Assembly (NCBI GenBank): GCA_002709565.1 | Contig: PAPY01000005.1 | Coordinates: 1 to 41,759, forward strand | DNA length: 41,759 nt | DNA from: Legionellales bacterium | GTDB taxonomy: Bacteria > Pseudomonadota > Gammaproteobacteria > UBA1113 | Direction: 5' to 3' | In this document: positions 26,070-34,464 of the stretch, piece after piece | How positions within the stretch are numbered: the first letter of the stretch is position 1 | Layout: each line of letters starts with the position of its first letter | Made by a program: the position numbers and the translations under genes | The notes under the pieces: model-generated | The model's input: only the letters and a program-made list of their open reading frames with translations | Databases searched by the model: none | What the model was told of the DNA's origin: nothing

Positions 26070-27551
26070 CTATTGGTTTGTTGAAGGTAATTGAGAAACT
26101 AACGATAAGCGCACATCCAAGCCTTCCACTTGAAAGTGCGGCATCACGAATAAATCGATATGATAAAATCCCGGATTATCCAGCTTTGGTCTAACAGCAA
26201 CGTGAGCCTCCCGTAAGGGGTGGGTTGCTATCAATGCTGGTTCGGGATTATTCATCTTGGTGACTAATGTTTTAAGCCAGGTATTTAATTCATTCTCTAG
26301 CTCGGTGGCAGATTTATTGGAACCAATATTTTCCCGTTGTAATACTTTCAGGTAATGCCCTATACGTGACACCAAGAACACATACGGCAGACGAGCATTG
26401 ACACGAGAATTACTCATGGCCTCATCATCGTAATAGGCTTGAGGTAGTTGGGTTGAATTAGCAGAGAAGAAACACGCATAGTCGCTATTTTTGTAATAAC
26501 TTAATGGAATCAGCCCTAAGTTAGCTAATTCAATTTCGCGGGTTTCAGGAATAATGATTTCCGTTGGGATCTTGGTTTCAAGACCAATACCTTGATTGAA
26601 TTGATGGATTGGCAAGCCTTCGACTTTACCGCCGGACTCCGGTCCGCGAATATTCACTGTCCAACCATAATCCTTGAAGCTCTTTGCTAGATTTGCGCCG
26701 AAAGCAAAACAGGCATTGCCCCATAAATATTTATGATGGTCAGCCCCTTTGACATTCTCATTATAAACAAATGACGTAATTCGCTGACTGTGATCATAGG
26801 GCATACGCAACAAAAACCGTGGCATCACTAATCCCACATAACGCGCATCGTCTTGTTCGCGGAAACTGCGCCAATGGATGTATTCGGCACGGTCAAAATG
26901 CTCTGTCACACTGTCCATTTTCATCACGTCATCAAAAGAGTCTTTGTGGAAAAACCCTTCGTTGACGGCACTAATAAAGGGGCAATGGGCACTGGCAGCA
27001 ACTTTGGATAAATTATCGAGCAGCTTCACATCTGCCGCCTCGGCTGAAAAATAATAACCCCCTAACATCGCTGTCACCGGTTCGCCTCCCGGCGTATCAT
27101 ACTCACGCTGATAAATAAGCTTATACAAATGGGATTGGGTAATATCTATGACATCATCAAAATCATCTTGCAGCTGTTGCTTGGTAATATCAAGAATATC
27201 AATTTTGCTATTAGCAGTTACATCACTGCGCTGCACCAAATACTCAAGGCCACGCCAATTGGCTTCTAAGGCTTGAAAGTCTGGGTGATGGAGAATTGCA
27301 TCCATTTGTTGACTTAACACGCCATCAATACGGGCAATAAAATCATCGATGAGCACTCGATCAATGCGTGGTGATGTATGGTTGTCTTCGGCCAAACAGT
27401 CTAATAACACATTGACCGCTGCCGTTAACCGGCTATTACGGTCTTGCTCGGCTAATTGCGTTGGCGTTAAATAATCGTCTATGACTACAGGGCGACAAGG
27501 TACAGTTTCACCAATGAGGTTAGACAGCAGGGTTTGATCAGTGTCAGTCAT
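26070..27551 (-). CDS. tssC: type VI secretion contractile sheath large subunit TssC
   Basis: A 493-aa TssC (VipB-type) that polymerises with TssB into the contractile sheath. Signature blocks are DAILHHPDFQALEANWRGLE, EPVTAMLGGYYFSAEAADVK, MPRFLLRMPYDHSQRITSFV, YLWGNACFAFGANLAKSFKD and the C-terminal AHVAVRPKLDNPGFYHIDLF. The start at 27551 is chosen over the ATG at 27560 because the strong GAGGAGG (27567-27561) sits nine bases before 27551 but directly abuts 27560. It overlaps tssB by eight bases. Length is normal. Confidence 0.94.
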   Translation of the reverse strand: MTDTDQTLLSNLIGETVPCRPVVIDDYLTPTQLAEQDRNSRLTAAVNVLLDCLAEDNHTSPRIDRVLIDDFIARIDGVLSQQMDAILHHPDFQALEANWRGLEYLVQRSDVTANSKIDILDITKQQLQDDFDDVIDITQSHLYKLIYQREYDTPGGEPVTAMLGGYYFSAEAADVKLLDNLSKVAASAHCPFISAVNEGFFHKDSFDDVMKMDSVTEHFDRAEYIHWRSFREQDDARYVGLVMPRFLLRMPYDHSQRITSFVYNENVKGADHHKYLWGNACFAFGANLAKSFKDYGWTVNIRGPESGGKVEGLPIHQFNQGIGLETKIPTEIIIPETREIELANLGLIPLSYYKNSDYACFFSANSTQLPQAYYDDEAMSNSRVNARLPYVFLVSRIGHYLKVLQRENIGSNKSATELENELNTWLKTLVTKMNNPEPALIATHPLREAHVAVRPKLDNPGFYHIDLFVMPHFQVEGLDVRLSLVSQLPSTNQ

Positions 27552-28041
27552 TATTCCCATCCTCCTCTGATAGCTCCTCTAATTGCTTTTGCAACACTTG
27601 CAATTGCTCTGGCTCATCAATAATGCGTTGTAAGCGTTGTCGCAATTCTCGGTCATCGATCAAGTTTGCTTTGAGTTCTTTGAGTAAGTTGCGCATGGCG
27701 ATCAAACGTCGCATCGCTGGCACTTGCAGGGCAATATCATCGGGGTGAAAGTCTTGGCGTTCTTGAAAGGTGAGCGCCACTGCCATATCACTTTGTTCGC
27801 GGTTACAGAAATTCGGTACAGTTAATCGCAACTGCGGGGCAAGCTCACGTAATACATCGTTAAAATTATGTTTGCTCACTCGAATTGGTTCCGGTGGCTT
27901 GCTACTTTGGCGGTGAGAAAAATCACCTAACACCATTAACTTCAAGGGCAGTTCTTGTTTGCGCAAGGCACCTTCGGTGTGTAAATCCAAAGTAATGTTA
28001 ACCCGCGCTCTTGGGATCTCAGTTTGAAAACTATTGCTCAT
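27544..28041 (-). CDS. tssB: type VI secretion contractile sheath small subunit TssB
   Basis: A 165-aa TssB (VipA-type), partner of TssC in the sheath. The start at 28041 gives SNSFQTEIPRARVNITLDL, the usual TssB N-terminus, with GGAG six bases upstream; the ATG four codons earlier has no ribosome binding site. Other family blocks are ELPLKLMVLGDFSHR, IRVSKHNFNDVLRELAPQLR and FHPDDIALQVPAMRRLIAMR, followed by the acidic helical tail. It is the first gene of the cluster and has a good promoter at 28074-28101. Confidence 0.93.
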   Translation of the reverse strand: MSNSFQTEIPRARVNITLDLHTEGALRKQELPLKLMVLGDFSHRQSSKPPEPIRVSKHNFNDVLRELAPQLRLTVPNFCNREQSDMAVALTFQERQDFHPDDIALQVPAMRRLIAMRNLLKELKANLIDDRELRQRLQRIIDEPEQLQVLQKQLEELSEEDGNND

Positions 28042-28054
28042 GCCTAACTCCATG

Positions 28055-28082
28055 CAAGATAATGTTTTAATGCATTATATCT
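28055..28082. promoter_or_regulatory. imperfect inverted repeat over the tssB -10 region
   Basis: AAGATAATG and CATTATATCTT form an imperfect inverted repeat that covers the predicted -10 box and start point of tssB. It could be an operator, but the sequence is AT-rich and this may be chance. Confidence 0.3.
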
Positions 28083-28101
28083 TGATAAGTTAAATATGCA
28101 A
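28074..28101 (-). promoter_or_regulatory. promoter of tssB-tssC-hcp
   Basis: On the minus strand a consensus TATAAT (28079-28074) is preceded, with a 16-base spacer, by TTGCAT (28101-28096). Transcription would start near 28067, leaving a leader of about 26 bases before the chosen tssB start. Confidence 0.55.
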
Positions 28102-28144
28102 TAGTGGATTTAAAAAAAATTTCTGTCTACTCGCTGAAGCTACC

Positions 28145-28269
28145 CTATAAATTAGCGATTTGTCTCAAGACGAGGCGCAAGCGTTTTGAGGAGCGGCGTT
28201 TACAAAAGAGTAAATAAGCACCGGAAAAACGTTTGCAACAATGTATTGAGGCAAAAGAGCAATTTATAG
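28145..28269. repeat. 125-bp imperfect palindromic element (MITE/REP-like)
   Basis: The ends are inverted repeats, CTATAAATT at 28145-28153 and AATTTATAG at 28261-28269. Moving inward, further complementary pairs are present: GC plus a TTTG-CTCAA block on the left against TTGAG-CAAA-GC on the right, then GCAAGCGTTTT against AAAACGTTTGC, and GTTTAC against GTAAA at the centre. The whole segment could fold into one long interrupted hairpin. It lies between the tssB promoter and folM, and its right end covers the folM stop codon. Only one copy is in the window, so its dispersed nature is inferred. Confidence 0.6.
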
Positions 28270-28995
28270 ATAGCGGCCACCGTCGACAGCAAGCACTTCC
28301 CCCGTCACATAATCACTGTGCAATAGAAAATACTCAACTGCTTTGGCAATATCTTGTTCATTACCGTGACGTTTTAATAATGTTTGATCAATGATGTGCT
28401 GTTGTTGTGCAGGATCTAGACTATTCTGGGCTTCTGGCCAGGCAATGGCACCGGGCGCAATGCCATTCACGCGTACAGCAGGCGCCAATTCTTTGGCGAG
28501 GACTTTGGTTTGCATCTGCAATGCTGCTTTGGCCATGGAATAGATGCCATAACCTTTAAGCGGCGTCGCCCCATGTATATCAATAATGTTGATGATAGTA
28601 CCTCGACTGTCACGCAAATACTCTGCTGCTGCTTGGGACAAGAAAAACGCCGCCTTTGCATTACCGTTAAATAAATCATCCCATTGCGCGGTTGTTGCTT
28701 CAGCAATCGGTGTGGGATAAAAATTCGAGGCATTATTAACTAACCCATCTAATCGGCCCCAAGTTTGGTAAGCATCATCTACCAGAGGCGTGAGACTGCT
28801 TAGCTCGTTAAAATCCGCTTGTAAAGTCACTGCAGAATTATCCCGACGCTGATTAAGACTATCAGCAAGCAGCTGGGCTTCGGCTTGGGATTGGCGATAA
28901 TGAATAACCACATTGCAACCGCAATGATGGCAATGTCTGGCAATGGCCGCACCGATACGTCGGCCGGCTCCAGTAATGAGAATCACTTTATTCAT
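28264..28995 (-). CDS. folM: FolM-like pteridine reductase (short-chain dehydrogenase)
   Basis: A 243-aa short-chain dehydrogenase. The NADPH-binding motif is TGAGRRIGAAIARH (residues about 8-21), where R-R-I-G in place of the usual G-x-G-I-G is the signature of the pteridine reductase / FolM group. NNASNFYPTP contains the NNAS motif, the catalytic tetrad is seen at I-D-I-H and Y-S-M-A-K (residues about 151-155), and AVDGGRYL closes the protein. FolM reduces dihydromonapterin and related pterins (and folate weakly) with NADPH. It is divergent from midA and a PTPS-type enzyme, which supports a pterin role. A general SDR reductase cannot be excluded. Confidence 0.8.
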   Translation of the reverse strand: MNKVILITGAGRRIGAAIARHCHHCGCNVVIHYRQSQAEAQLLADSLNQRRDNSAVTLQADFNELSSLTPLVDDAYQTWGRLDGLVNNASNFYPTPIAEATTAQWDDLFNGNAKAAFFLSQAAAEYLRDSRGTIINIIDIHGATPLKGYGIYSMAKAALQMQTKVLAKELAPAVRVNGIAPGAIAWPEAQNSLDPAQQQHIIDQTLLKRHGNEQDIAKAVEYFLLHSDYVTGEVLAVDGGRYL

Positions 28996-29050
28996 TTCTT
29001 TTGTCTCGTTTTACGCTATACTCTGGCCGTCTTAACAATGAAGCAAATCC

Positions 29051-30235
29051 ATGAACTCATCAGCGCCTGATAATTTGCCTGAGCCCTCTGCTGAAGCACT
29101 AGCTCACTCAGCAGAATTGCAGACCCTGATAGTCGACACGATCGGCGCAAATGGCGGCACCATTCCCTTCTCGCAATTCATGGAAATGGCATTATACGCA
29201 CCTAATCTTGGATATTACACCAGCGGGCAGCGAATTTTTGGCAAACATGGAGACTTTCATACCGCTCCAGAAATATCGCCCTTGTTCTCACTGTGCCTTG
29301 CCAACCAATGCCAACAAGTATTACAGGCGATTGATGGTGATGCAGATATTCTAGAGTTCGGTGGTGGTAATGGCACTATGGCAGCAGATATTTTGCTAAG
29401 CCTCGAGGCAAAAGACAGCTTGCCAGCGCAGTATTATATTCTTGATCTCAGCACCCATTTACAACAGCAACAACGAGCAACGATTCAACACAAATGTCCT
29501 CATTTGTTAAACAAAGTCACTTGGCTGCAACAATTACCTGAACAACCCATCAACGGTGTCGTGCTTGCTAATGAAGTATTGGATGCCATGCCAGTGCGCT
29601 TATTGCAGTTTCAACAAGACAGTGTCAAAGAATACATGGTCGATGATTCACTTCAATGGCAACTCGAAGACATAACAGACTTAATCCCTGAGATAACCCA
29701 CGTACACGAATGCTTAAGCAAAGATTGTTTTGCACGCGGCTACCAAACCGAAATTAATCCGCTATTAACTCCCTGGATCAAAAGCATCAGTGATTGCTTA
29801 AACCAAGGCCTGGTGTTACTGATTGATTACGGTTATCCAGCCCGAGAGTATTACCACCCCAGCCGTTATCAAGGTACTTTAATGTGTCATTACCAACAGC
29901 GGGCCCATACCGATCCTTTGCTTTACCCAGGTCTACAAGACATTACTGCCCATGTGGATTTTACTGCCGTTGCAAATGCAGCTTTTGACAATGGGTTTCA
30001 TGTGGCAGGCTTTACCCCGCAAGCAAGCTTTCTGACAAATTGTGGCATTCTCGAGTGTATGGCAAATTCTGTGGCTCCCGCTGACACGGCAGCCCACTAC
30101 ACCATGACCCAGGCAGTGAAGTATTTGTTATTACCCAGTGAGATGGGTGAGATCTTCAAAGCCATGGCGCTGACAAAGGCCATTGAACTTGATCTCATCG
30201 GCTTTAGGTTGCAAGATTGCCGAATGAAACTGTAA
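29051..30235 (+). CDS. MidA/NDUFAF7-family SAM-dependent methyltransferase
   Basis: A 394-aa class I methyltransferase of the DUF185 (MidA) family; the eukaryotic member NDUFAF7 methylates an arginine of a complex I subunit. Evidence: PFSQFMEMALYAPNLGYYTS near residue 40, FGKHGDFHTAPEISPLFSLC, motif I ILEFGGGNGTMAADILLSLE (about residues 100-119), VVLANEVLDAMPVRLLQFQ and LLIDYGYPAREYYHPSRYQG. These are the conserved family blocks in order. Length is normal. It is 13 bases upstream of the PTPS gene, suggesting co-transcription. The bacterial substrate is not established. Confidence 0.88.
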   Translation: MNSSAPDNLPEPSAEALAHSAELQTLIVDTIGANGGTIPFSQFMEMALYAPNLGYYTSGQRIFGKHGDFHTAPEISPLFSLCLANQCQQVLQAIDGDADILEFGGGNGTMAADILLSLEAKDSLPAQYYILDLSTHLQQQQRATIQHKCPHLLNKVTWLQQLPEQPINGVVLANEVLDAMPVRLLQFQQDSVKEYMVDDSLQWQLEDITDLIPEITHVHECLSKDCFARGYQTEINPLLTPWIKSISDCLNQGLVLLIDYGYPAREYYHPSRYQGTLMCHYQQRAHTDPLLYPGLQDITAHVDFTAVANAAFDNGFHVAGFTPQASFLTNCGILECMANSVAPADTAAHYTMTQAVKYLLLPSEMGEIFKAMALTKAIELDLIGFRLQDCRMKL

Positions 30236-30248
30236 CCAAGAGAGCACA

Positions 30249-30737
30249 ATGACAAATTTAACCACCATCGAATTATTTAAAGAAGACATGAAATTTTCTG
30301 CGGGGCATTATACGATTTTTTCCCCAACCCACCGAGAAAAACTCCACGGCCATAACTTTACTGTCTATGCCGCCATCACCGCTGAAACGAATGAGTTCGG
30401 CATGGCCTTTGATTATGATATTTACAAAGAAACCCTGCGCAAACTGTGTAAGAGCCTAAGTGAATTCTTCTTGGTAGCTGGCGCATCTGCTCACCAAACC
30501 ATCGAAGAAGACGGGGATTACCTTTACGTACACTTCAACAACGAAAAGATCCCCTTCTTGCAGCGCGATGTATTAGTCTTGCCGGTCAAAAATATCACCG
30601 TCGAAGAATTATCACTATGGTTTATTAATGAACTCACCAAAGAACAAGCTGAACTCGATAAACACGGCATCCATGAAATATTGATCAAAGTGTTTTCAGG
30701 TCCAGGGCAGTCAGGTTCTGCCCAGTGGAAACGTTAA
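30249..30737 (+). CDS. 6-pyruvoyl-tetrahydropterin synthase family protein, PTPS-III-like
   Basis: A 162-aa T-fold enzyme. Zinc ligands are His20 in KFSAGHYT and His33/His35 in HGH. In QueD and classical PTPS a catalytic cysteine sits four residues before the HGH; here that position is Arg29 and the next residue is Glu30, giving E-x-x-H-G-H. This glutamate motif is described for PTPS-III enzymes, which cleave the dihydroneopterin side chain and can replace FolB in folate synthesis. Its neighbour folM supports a folate or pterin role over queuosine. AGAG precedes the ATG. The protein is longer than minimal QueD, with an insertion around residues 85-105. I call it PTPS-like, probably type III. 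Confidence 0.82.
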   Translation: MTNLTTIELFKEDMKFSAGHYTIFSPTHREKLHGHNFTVYAAITAETNEFGMAFDYDIYKETLRKLCKSLSEFFLVAGASAHQTIEEDGDYLYVHFNNEKIPFLQRDVLVLPVKNITVEELSLWFINELTKEQAELDKHGIHEILIKVFSGPGQSGSAQWKR

Positions 30738-30781
30738 TCGCAGCTAGAGTTTCTAATAGCGATCTATTCAACATCAAGAAC

Positions 30782-30810
30782 TTGTAAATCCGGCTATTTT
30801 GAACTACTAT
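30782..30810 (+). promoter_or_regulatory. predicted promoter of the first ATPase-nuclease gene, spacer occupied by an array unit
   Basis: TTGTAA (30782-30787) and TACTAT (30805-30810) are 17 bases apart. Repeat unit 1 (30792-30803) lies wholly inside the spacer and unit 2 begins at the end of the -10 box. A protein bound to the array would therefore block RNA polymerase. Confidence 0.4.
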
Positions 30811-30853
30811 TCAAAATAGCCGCGGCCATTTTGGATGGCAGTTCAAAATGGCC
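30792..30853. repeat. alternating-orientation array, unit TTCAAAATRGCC, four copies
   Basis: Units lie at 30792-30803 (reverse), 30810-30821 (forward), 30824-30835 (reverse, one mismatch) and 30842-30853 (forward). Orientation alternates strictly and start-to-start distances are 18, 14 and 18 bases, a 32-bp period. Units 1-2 carry the variant ATAGCC and units 3-4 carry ATGGCC, so each adjacent inverted pair is internally matched. It is immediately upstream of the ATPase gene starting at 30884. Confidence 0.85.
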
Positions 30854-30883
30854 GAGTATTTTCCTAGAACAGGTAAACCAGTT

Positions 30884-32029
30884 ATGAAGCGATATTGTGA
30901 ACCTTATATTATTCAAGACATTAGCAAAAAGATGGTATTCATCGGCGGACCCCGCCAGGTCGGCAAAACCACCTTAAGCCAGGCCCTGTGCCAAGAGGAA
31001 TACCACAATTGTGAATACTTTAACTGGGATGTTGATGAAGATAGACGTGCAATTACCAAAAAACAGTGGAAACAAGACAGCCCTCTCATTATTTTTGATG
31101 AACTACACAAATACCCTCGTTGGAAACAATGGATTAAAGGGGTTTATGACAGCAAGCCTGATGATCAACAATATATTGTCACGGGCTCGGCACGTCTTGA
31201 TGTCTACCGACGCGGGGGTGATTCTTTGATGGGACGTTATCACTATTGGCGGCTTCATCCGCTCACGATAGATGAGCTGCCTGAAGGCATGACGATGACA
31301 GAGGGTTATGAACGACTGTTGCGGCTGGGTGGATTCCCAGAGCCATTCTTGAGCAATGATGAACGAGAAGTGCGGCGCTGGCGACGCGAGCGATTTGATA
31401 GAATTCTACGGGAAGATATCCGTGACTTGGAACAGATACAAGATATCCAGCTTTTATATCTATTTATCGATGAATTACGACAACGAGCCGGTAACTTGAT
31501 TACACTATCAAACTTAGCAGGGGATCTACAAATTGCCCCTCGCACCGCTAAAAATTGGCTAGCCTTGGCAGAGCGCATGTATATTTGCTTTCCTATCTAC
31601 CCACTGACTAAAAATATACCTCGCTCAATCCAGAAGCCACCAAAAGTTTATTTTTATGATAATGGCGATACAGTCGATGATCCTGGTATCCGTCTCGAAA
31701 ATCTTGTTGCGACGACTTTGTTAAAACGTTTGCATTTTTTAGAAGATTATCATGGCCATAAATGTACATTGCACTACATCCGCGATAAAGATAGCCGCGA
31801 AGTCGATTTTGTCACCGTCATCGATGATAAAGTGACAGATCTAATCGAAGTCAAATCGAGTGACACTAACATCTCCAATAGTTTGAAATACTATACTGAA
31901 AAACTACGACCACAACGTGCTGTACAGTTAGTAGGCAATCTGAATCGTTCTTTTGATAAAAATGGTATTAGAGTAACAAGCCCTATTGAATTTTTTGCTG
32001 ATCCACCTTGGATTAATCCACATGAGTAA
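30884..32029 (+). CDS. AAA_14/DUF4143-type ATPase with PD-(D/E)XK-like C-terminal domain
   Basis: A 381-aa P-loop ATPase. Walker A is GGPRQVGKTT (residues 21-30), Walker B is LIIFDELHKY (about 68-77), and TGSARLD is the sensor-1 region, all typical of the AAA_14 plus DUF4143 family. A helix-turn-helix-like segment, TLSNLAGDLQIAPRTAKNWL, lies around residue 210. The C-terminus has EVDFVTVIDDKVTDLIEVKS, with Asp308, Glu322 and Lys324 in a restriction-endonuclease-like D-x14-E-x-K pattern. An earlier ATG at 30848 lies inside repeat unit 4 and is unlikely as the start; 30884 gives MKRYCEPYI. The alternating repeat array sits in its promoter. The function of this family is not established; binding to its own array is my inference. 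Confidence 0.8.
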   Translation: MKRYCEPYIIQDISKKMVFIGGPRQVGKTTLSQALCQEEYHNCEYFNWDVDEDRRAITKKQWKQDSPLIIFDELHKYPRWKQWIKGVYDSKPDDQQYIVTGSARLDVYRRGGDSLMGRYHYWRLHPLTIDELPEGMTMTEGYERLLRLGGFPEPFLSNDEREVRRWRRERFDRILREDIRDLEQIQDIQLLYLFIDELRQRAGNLITLSNLAGDLQIAPRTAKNWLALAERMYICFPIYPLTKNIPRSIQKPPKVYFYDNGDTVDDPGIRLENLVATTLLKRLHFLEDYHGHKCTLHYIRDKDSREVDFVTVIDDKVTDLIEVKSSDTNISNSLKYYTEKLRPQRAVQLVGNLNRSFDKNGIRVTSPIEFFADPPWINPHE

Positions 32030-32103
32030 TTGAGTAATATTTAACTGCCAATCATTGGCTTAATGTCAACTTTGCAGCGAACTCGCAGGGAACGTCGAAG
32101 ATA

Positions 32104-32133
32104 TTGGACATATCGCGCAAAGTAGGGCACAAT
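32104..32133 (+). promoter_or_regulatory. possible promoter of aroQ-accB-accC-prmA
   Basis: TTGGAC (32104-32109) and CACAAT (32128-32133) are separated by 18 bases. It is the best match in the 140-bp gap before aroQ, but both boxes are imperfect. Confidence 0.3.
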
Positions 32134-32169
32134 CCCCTGCAACCTTGAAACTGATATGAAAACCACCAA

Positions 32170-32610
32170 ATGGCGAATATTTTAGTCTTACATGGTCCAA
32201 ATTTGAACTTGCTCGGTCGCCGAGAGCCCGAGACGTATGGCACCACTGACCTCGCCACCATCAACTCAGGCCTCGAACAGCAAGCACAAGAATATGGTCA
32301 CAATTTGACCCACATGCAGAGCAACGCTGAGCATGTGCTAATCGAGCGGCTTCATGCCTGCCTCGATGATGGCACAGACTTTATCCTTATTAACCCAGCA
32401 GCGTTTACCCACACCAGTATTGCTCTGCGAGATGCCATCGCGGCTGTTCAAATTCCCTTCATTGAGGTTCATTTATCTGACATTACGCAACGCGACGCTT
32501 TTCGTCAGCAATCATTTTTTTCTGATCTTGCCGTCACTGTGATTGCAGGTCATGGCGCTAACAGTTATCAACGGGCTTTAACCGAGGCTCACAAACACTT
32601 AGGAGGCTAA
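32170..32610 (+). CDS. aroQ: type II 3-dehydroquinate dehydratase
   Basis: A 146-aa type II dehydroquinase, which converts 3-dehydroquinate to 3-dehydroshikimate in the shikimate pathway and acts as a dodecamer. The N-terminus [20 protein letters not shown] carries the catalytic Arg and Tyr of the flexible loop. [20 protein letters not shown] and [20 protein letters not shown] hold the substrate-binding Asn, His and Arg residues. Length is exact for the family. No good Shine-Dalgarno sequence precedes the ATG. It is ten bases upstream of accB, as in many gammaproteobacteria. Confidence 0.95.
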   Translation: MANILVLHGPNLNLLGRREPETYGTTDLATINSGLEQQAQEYGHNLTHMQSNAEHVLIERLHACLDDGTDFILINPAAFTHTSIALRDAIAAVQIPFIEVHLSDITQRDAFRQQSFFSDLAVTVIAGHGANSYQRALTEAHKHLGG

Positions 32611-32619
32611 TAGACCACC

Positions 32620-33093
32620 ATGGATATCCGTAAAATCAAAAAGCTCATTGAACTCATCGATGAAACCGGCGTTGCTGAGATTGAAATTAAAGAAGGCGAG
32701 GAAGCGGTGCGCATCAGCCGTTATGGTAGCCAAGCGCCAGTTGCTGCTGCACCCATGCCGACAATGATAGCACCAGCAGCGGCCGCTGCGGCTCCCGTCA
32801 ATCATCATCAACCCGAAGAAGCGCCTGCGGCAACGGAAGACTCCCCATTGTTGGGTCATACAGTGAAGTCACCTATGGTCGGTACCATGTATACCTCACC
32901 TTCGCCAGATGCCGACAACTTTGTTAAAGTTGGCCAACGCGTTAGTGTGGGCGATGTGTTATGTATTGTTGAAGCAATGAAAATGTTTAATCACATTGAA
33001 GCCGATGCCAGCGGTGTGATCGCGGCTCGTTTGGTTGAGAATGGCCAGCCCGTTGAATACGGTCAGCCATTATTTATCATTGAAGAAGAATAA
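32620..33093 (+). CDS. accB: acetyl-CoA carboxylase biotin carboxyl carrier protein
   Basis: A 157-aa BCCP subunit of acetyl-CoA carboxylase, the first step in fatty-acid synthesis. [20 protein letters not shown] is the usual N-terminus. An Ala/Pro-rich linker spans about residues 38-72. The biotinyl domain at 80-157 contains [17 protein letters not shown] and [13 protein letters not shown], where Lys121 is the lysine biotinylated by BirA; the thumb is present. AGGAGG is 13 bases before the ATG, rather distant. It is followed by accC after 24 bases. Confidence 0.96.
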   Translation: MDIRKIKKLIELIDETGVAEIEIKEGEEAVRISRYGSQAPVAAAPMPTMIAPAAAAAAPVNHHQPEEAPAATEDSPLLGHTVKSPMVGTMYTSPSPDADNFVKVGQRVSVGDVLCIVEAMKMFNHIEADASGVIAARLVENGQPVEYGQPLFIIEEE

Positions 33094-33117
33094 CACTAGG
33101 ATTAAGGGCCACCTGTT

Positions 33118-34464
33118 ATGTTAGAAAAAGTCGTTATCGCCAATCGCGGCGAAATTGCCTTGCGAATTTTGCGTGCCTGTCGTGAACTTGGCATCAAAAC
33201 CGTCGCACCCCATTCCTACGCTGATCGCAATTTAATGCACGTCAAACTCGCCGACGAAGCGGTTTGTATCGGTCCGGCTCACGCATCTGAGAGTTACTTA
33301 AATATTCCGGCCATCATCAGTGCTGCTGAAATTACTGATGCGGTTGCTATCCATCCCGGCTATGGTTTCTTGGCTGAGAATGCAGATTTTGCAGAAAGCG
33401 TTGAGCAAAGTGGATTTATTTTTATTGGCCCAACGGCAGACACCATTCGCTTGATGGGGGATAAGGTCTCCGCCATTAAAGCCATGAAAAAAGCCGGCGT
33501 ACCTTGTGTACCAGGTTCCGATGGCCCCTTAGGCGACGATGACAAAGCCAATATCAAGATAGCACAAAAGATCGGCTTCCCGGTTATCATTAAAGCATCC
33601 GGTGGCGGTGGTGGTCGCGGCATGCGCGTTGTGAACAGCGAAGCAACCCTGGTGCAAGCCATCAGTCTTGCCAAAGCCGAAGCCGAAACCAACTTCGGTA
33701 ATCCAATGGTCTACATGGAAAAGTTTTTAGAGAATCCCCGTCACGTCGAAGTGCAAGTCTTAGGTGATGGTAAGGGTAACGCTATTCATTTGGGTGAGCG
33801 TGATTGCTCCATGCAACGTCGCCACCAAAAAGTTATCGAAGAGGCCCCTGCGCCAGGTATTTCAGACAAAGAACGTCAGCATATTGGCAAGCGTTGTGTA
33901 CAAGCCTGTAAAGAGATCAAATACCGTGGTGCAGGAACATTTGAATTCCTCTATGAAGACGGGCATTTCTACTTCATCGAAATGAATACCCGTATTCAAG
34001 TGGAACATCCCGTCACGGAAATGGTCACCGGTGTTGATCTGATCAAAGAACAATTACGGGTTGCCAGTGGCGAAGGCATTGGCATTAAGCAAAGTGACAT
34101 TGAACTCAAAGGTCACGCCATTGAGTGCCGTATTAATGCAGAAGATCCACAAAGCTTCATGCCATCACCCGGTAAAATTGACTTCTATCATCCGCCGGGC
34201 GGTCCTGGTGTACGGGTGGATTCCCATATCTATACCAGTTATGAAGTACCGGCGTTTTACGATTCTATGATTGGTAAGCTGATCACTTATGGTGATACCC
34301 GTGAAATTGCCATTGCCCGCATGCGTAATGCCCTGGATGAAATTGTGGTGGAGGGGATCAAAACCAATATTCCGTTACACCGTGACATTCTAAAGGACGG
34401 CAATTTTGCCACCGGTGGCACTAACATCCATTACCTCGAAAAAATGCTTGGTATCAAGCAATAA
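33118..34464 (+). CDS. accC: acetyl-CoA carboxylase biotin carboxylase subunit
   Basis: A 448-aa ATP-grasp enzyme that carboxylates the biotin on AccB using bicarbonate and ATP. Signature blocks are [40 protein letters not shown], the glycine-rich [14 protein letters not shown] loop, [40 protein letters not shown] and [11 protein letters not shown]. All catalytic residues expected in these motifs are present, and length is normal. The stop codon overlaps the prmA start (TAATG), so translation is coupled. Confidence 0.97.
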   Translation: MLEKVVIANRGEIALRILRACRELGIKTVAPHSYADRNLMHVKLADEAVCIGPAHASESYLNIPAIISAAEITDAVAIHPGYGFLAENADFAESVEQSGFIFIGPTADTIRLMGDKVSAIKAMKKAGVPCVPGSDGPLGDDDKANIKIAQKIGFPVIIKASGGGGGRGMRVVNSEATLVQAISLAKAEAETNFGNPMVYMEKFLENPRHVEVQVLGDGKGNAIHLGERDCSMQRRHQKVIEEAPAPGISDKERQHIGKRCVQACKEIKYRGAGTFEFLYEDGHFYFIEMNTRIQVEHPVTEMVTGVDLIKEQLRVASGEGIGIKQSDIELKGHAIECRINAEDPQSFMPSPGKIDFYHPPGGPGVRVDSHIYTSYEVPAFYDSMIGKLITYGDTREIAIARMRNALDEIVVEGIKTNIPLHRDILKDGNFATGGTNIHYLEKMLGIKQ

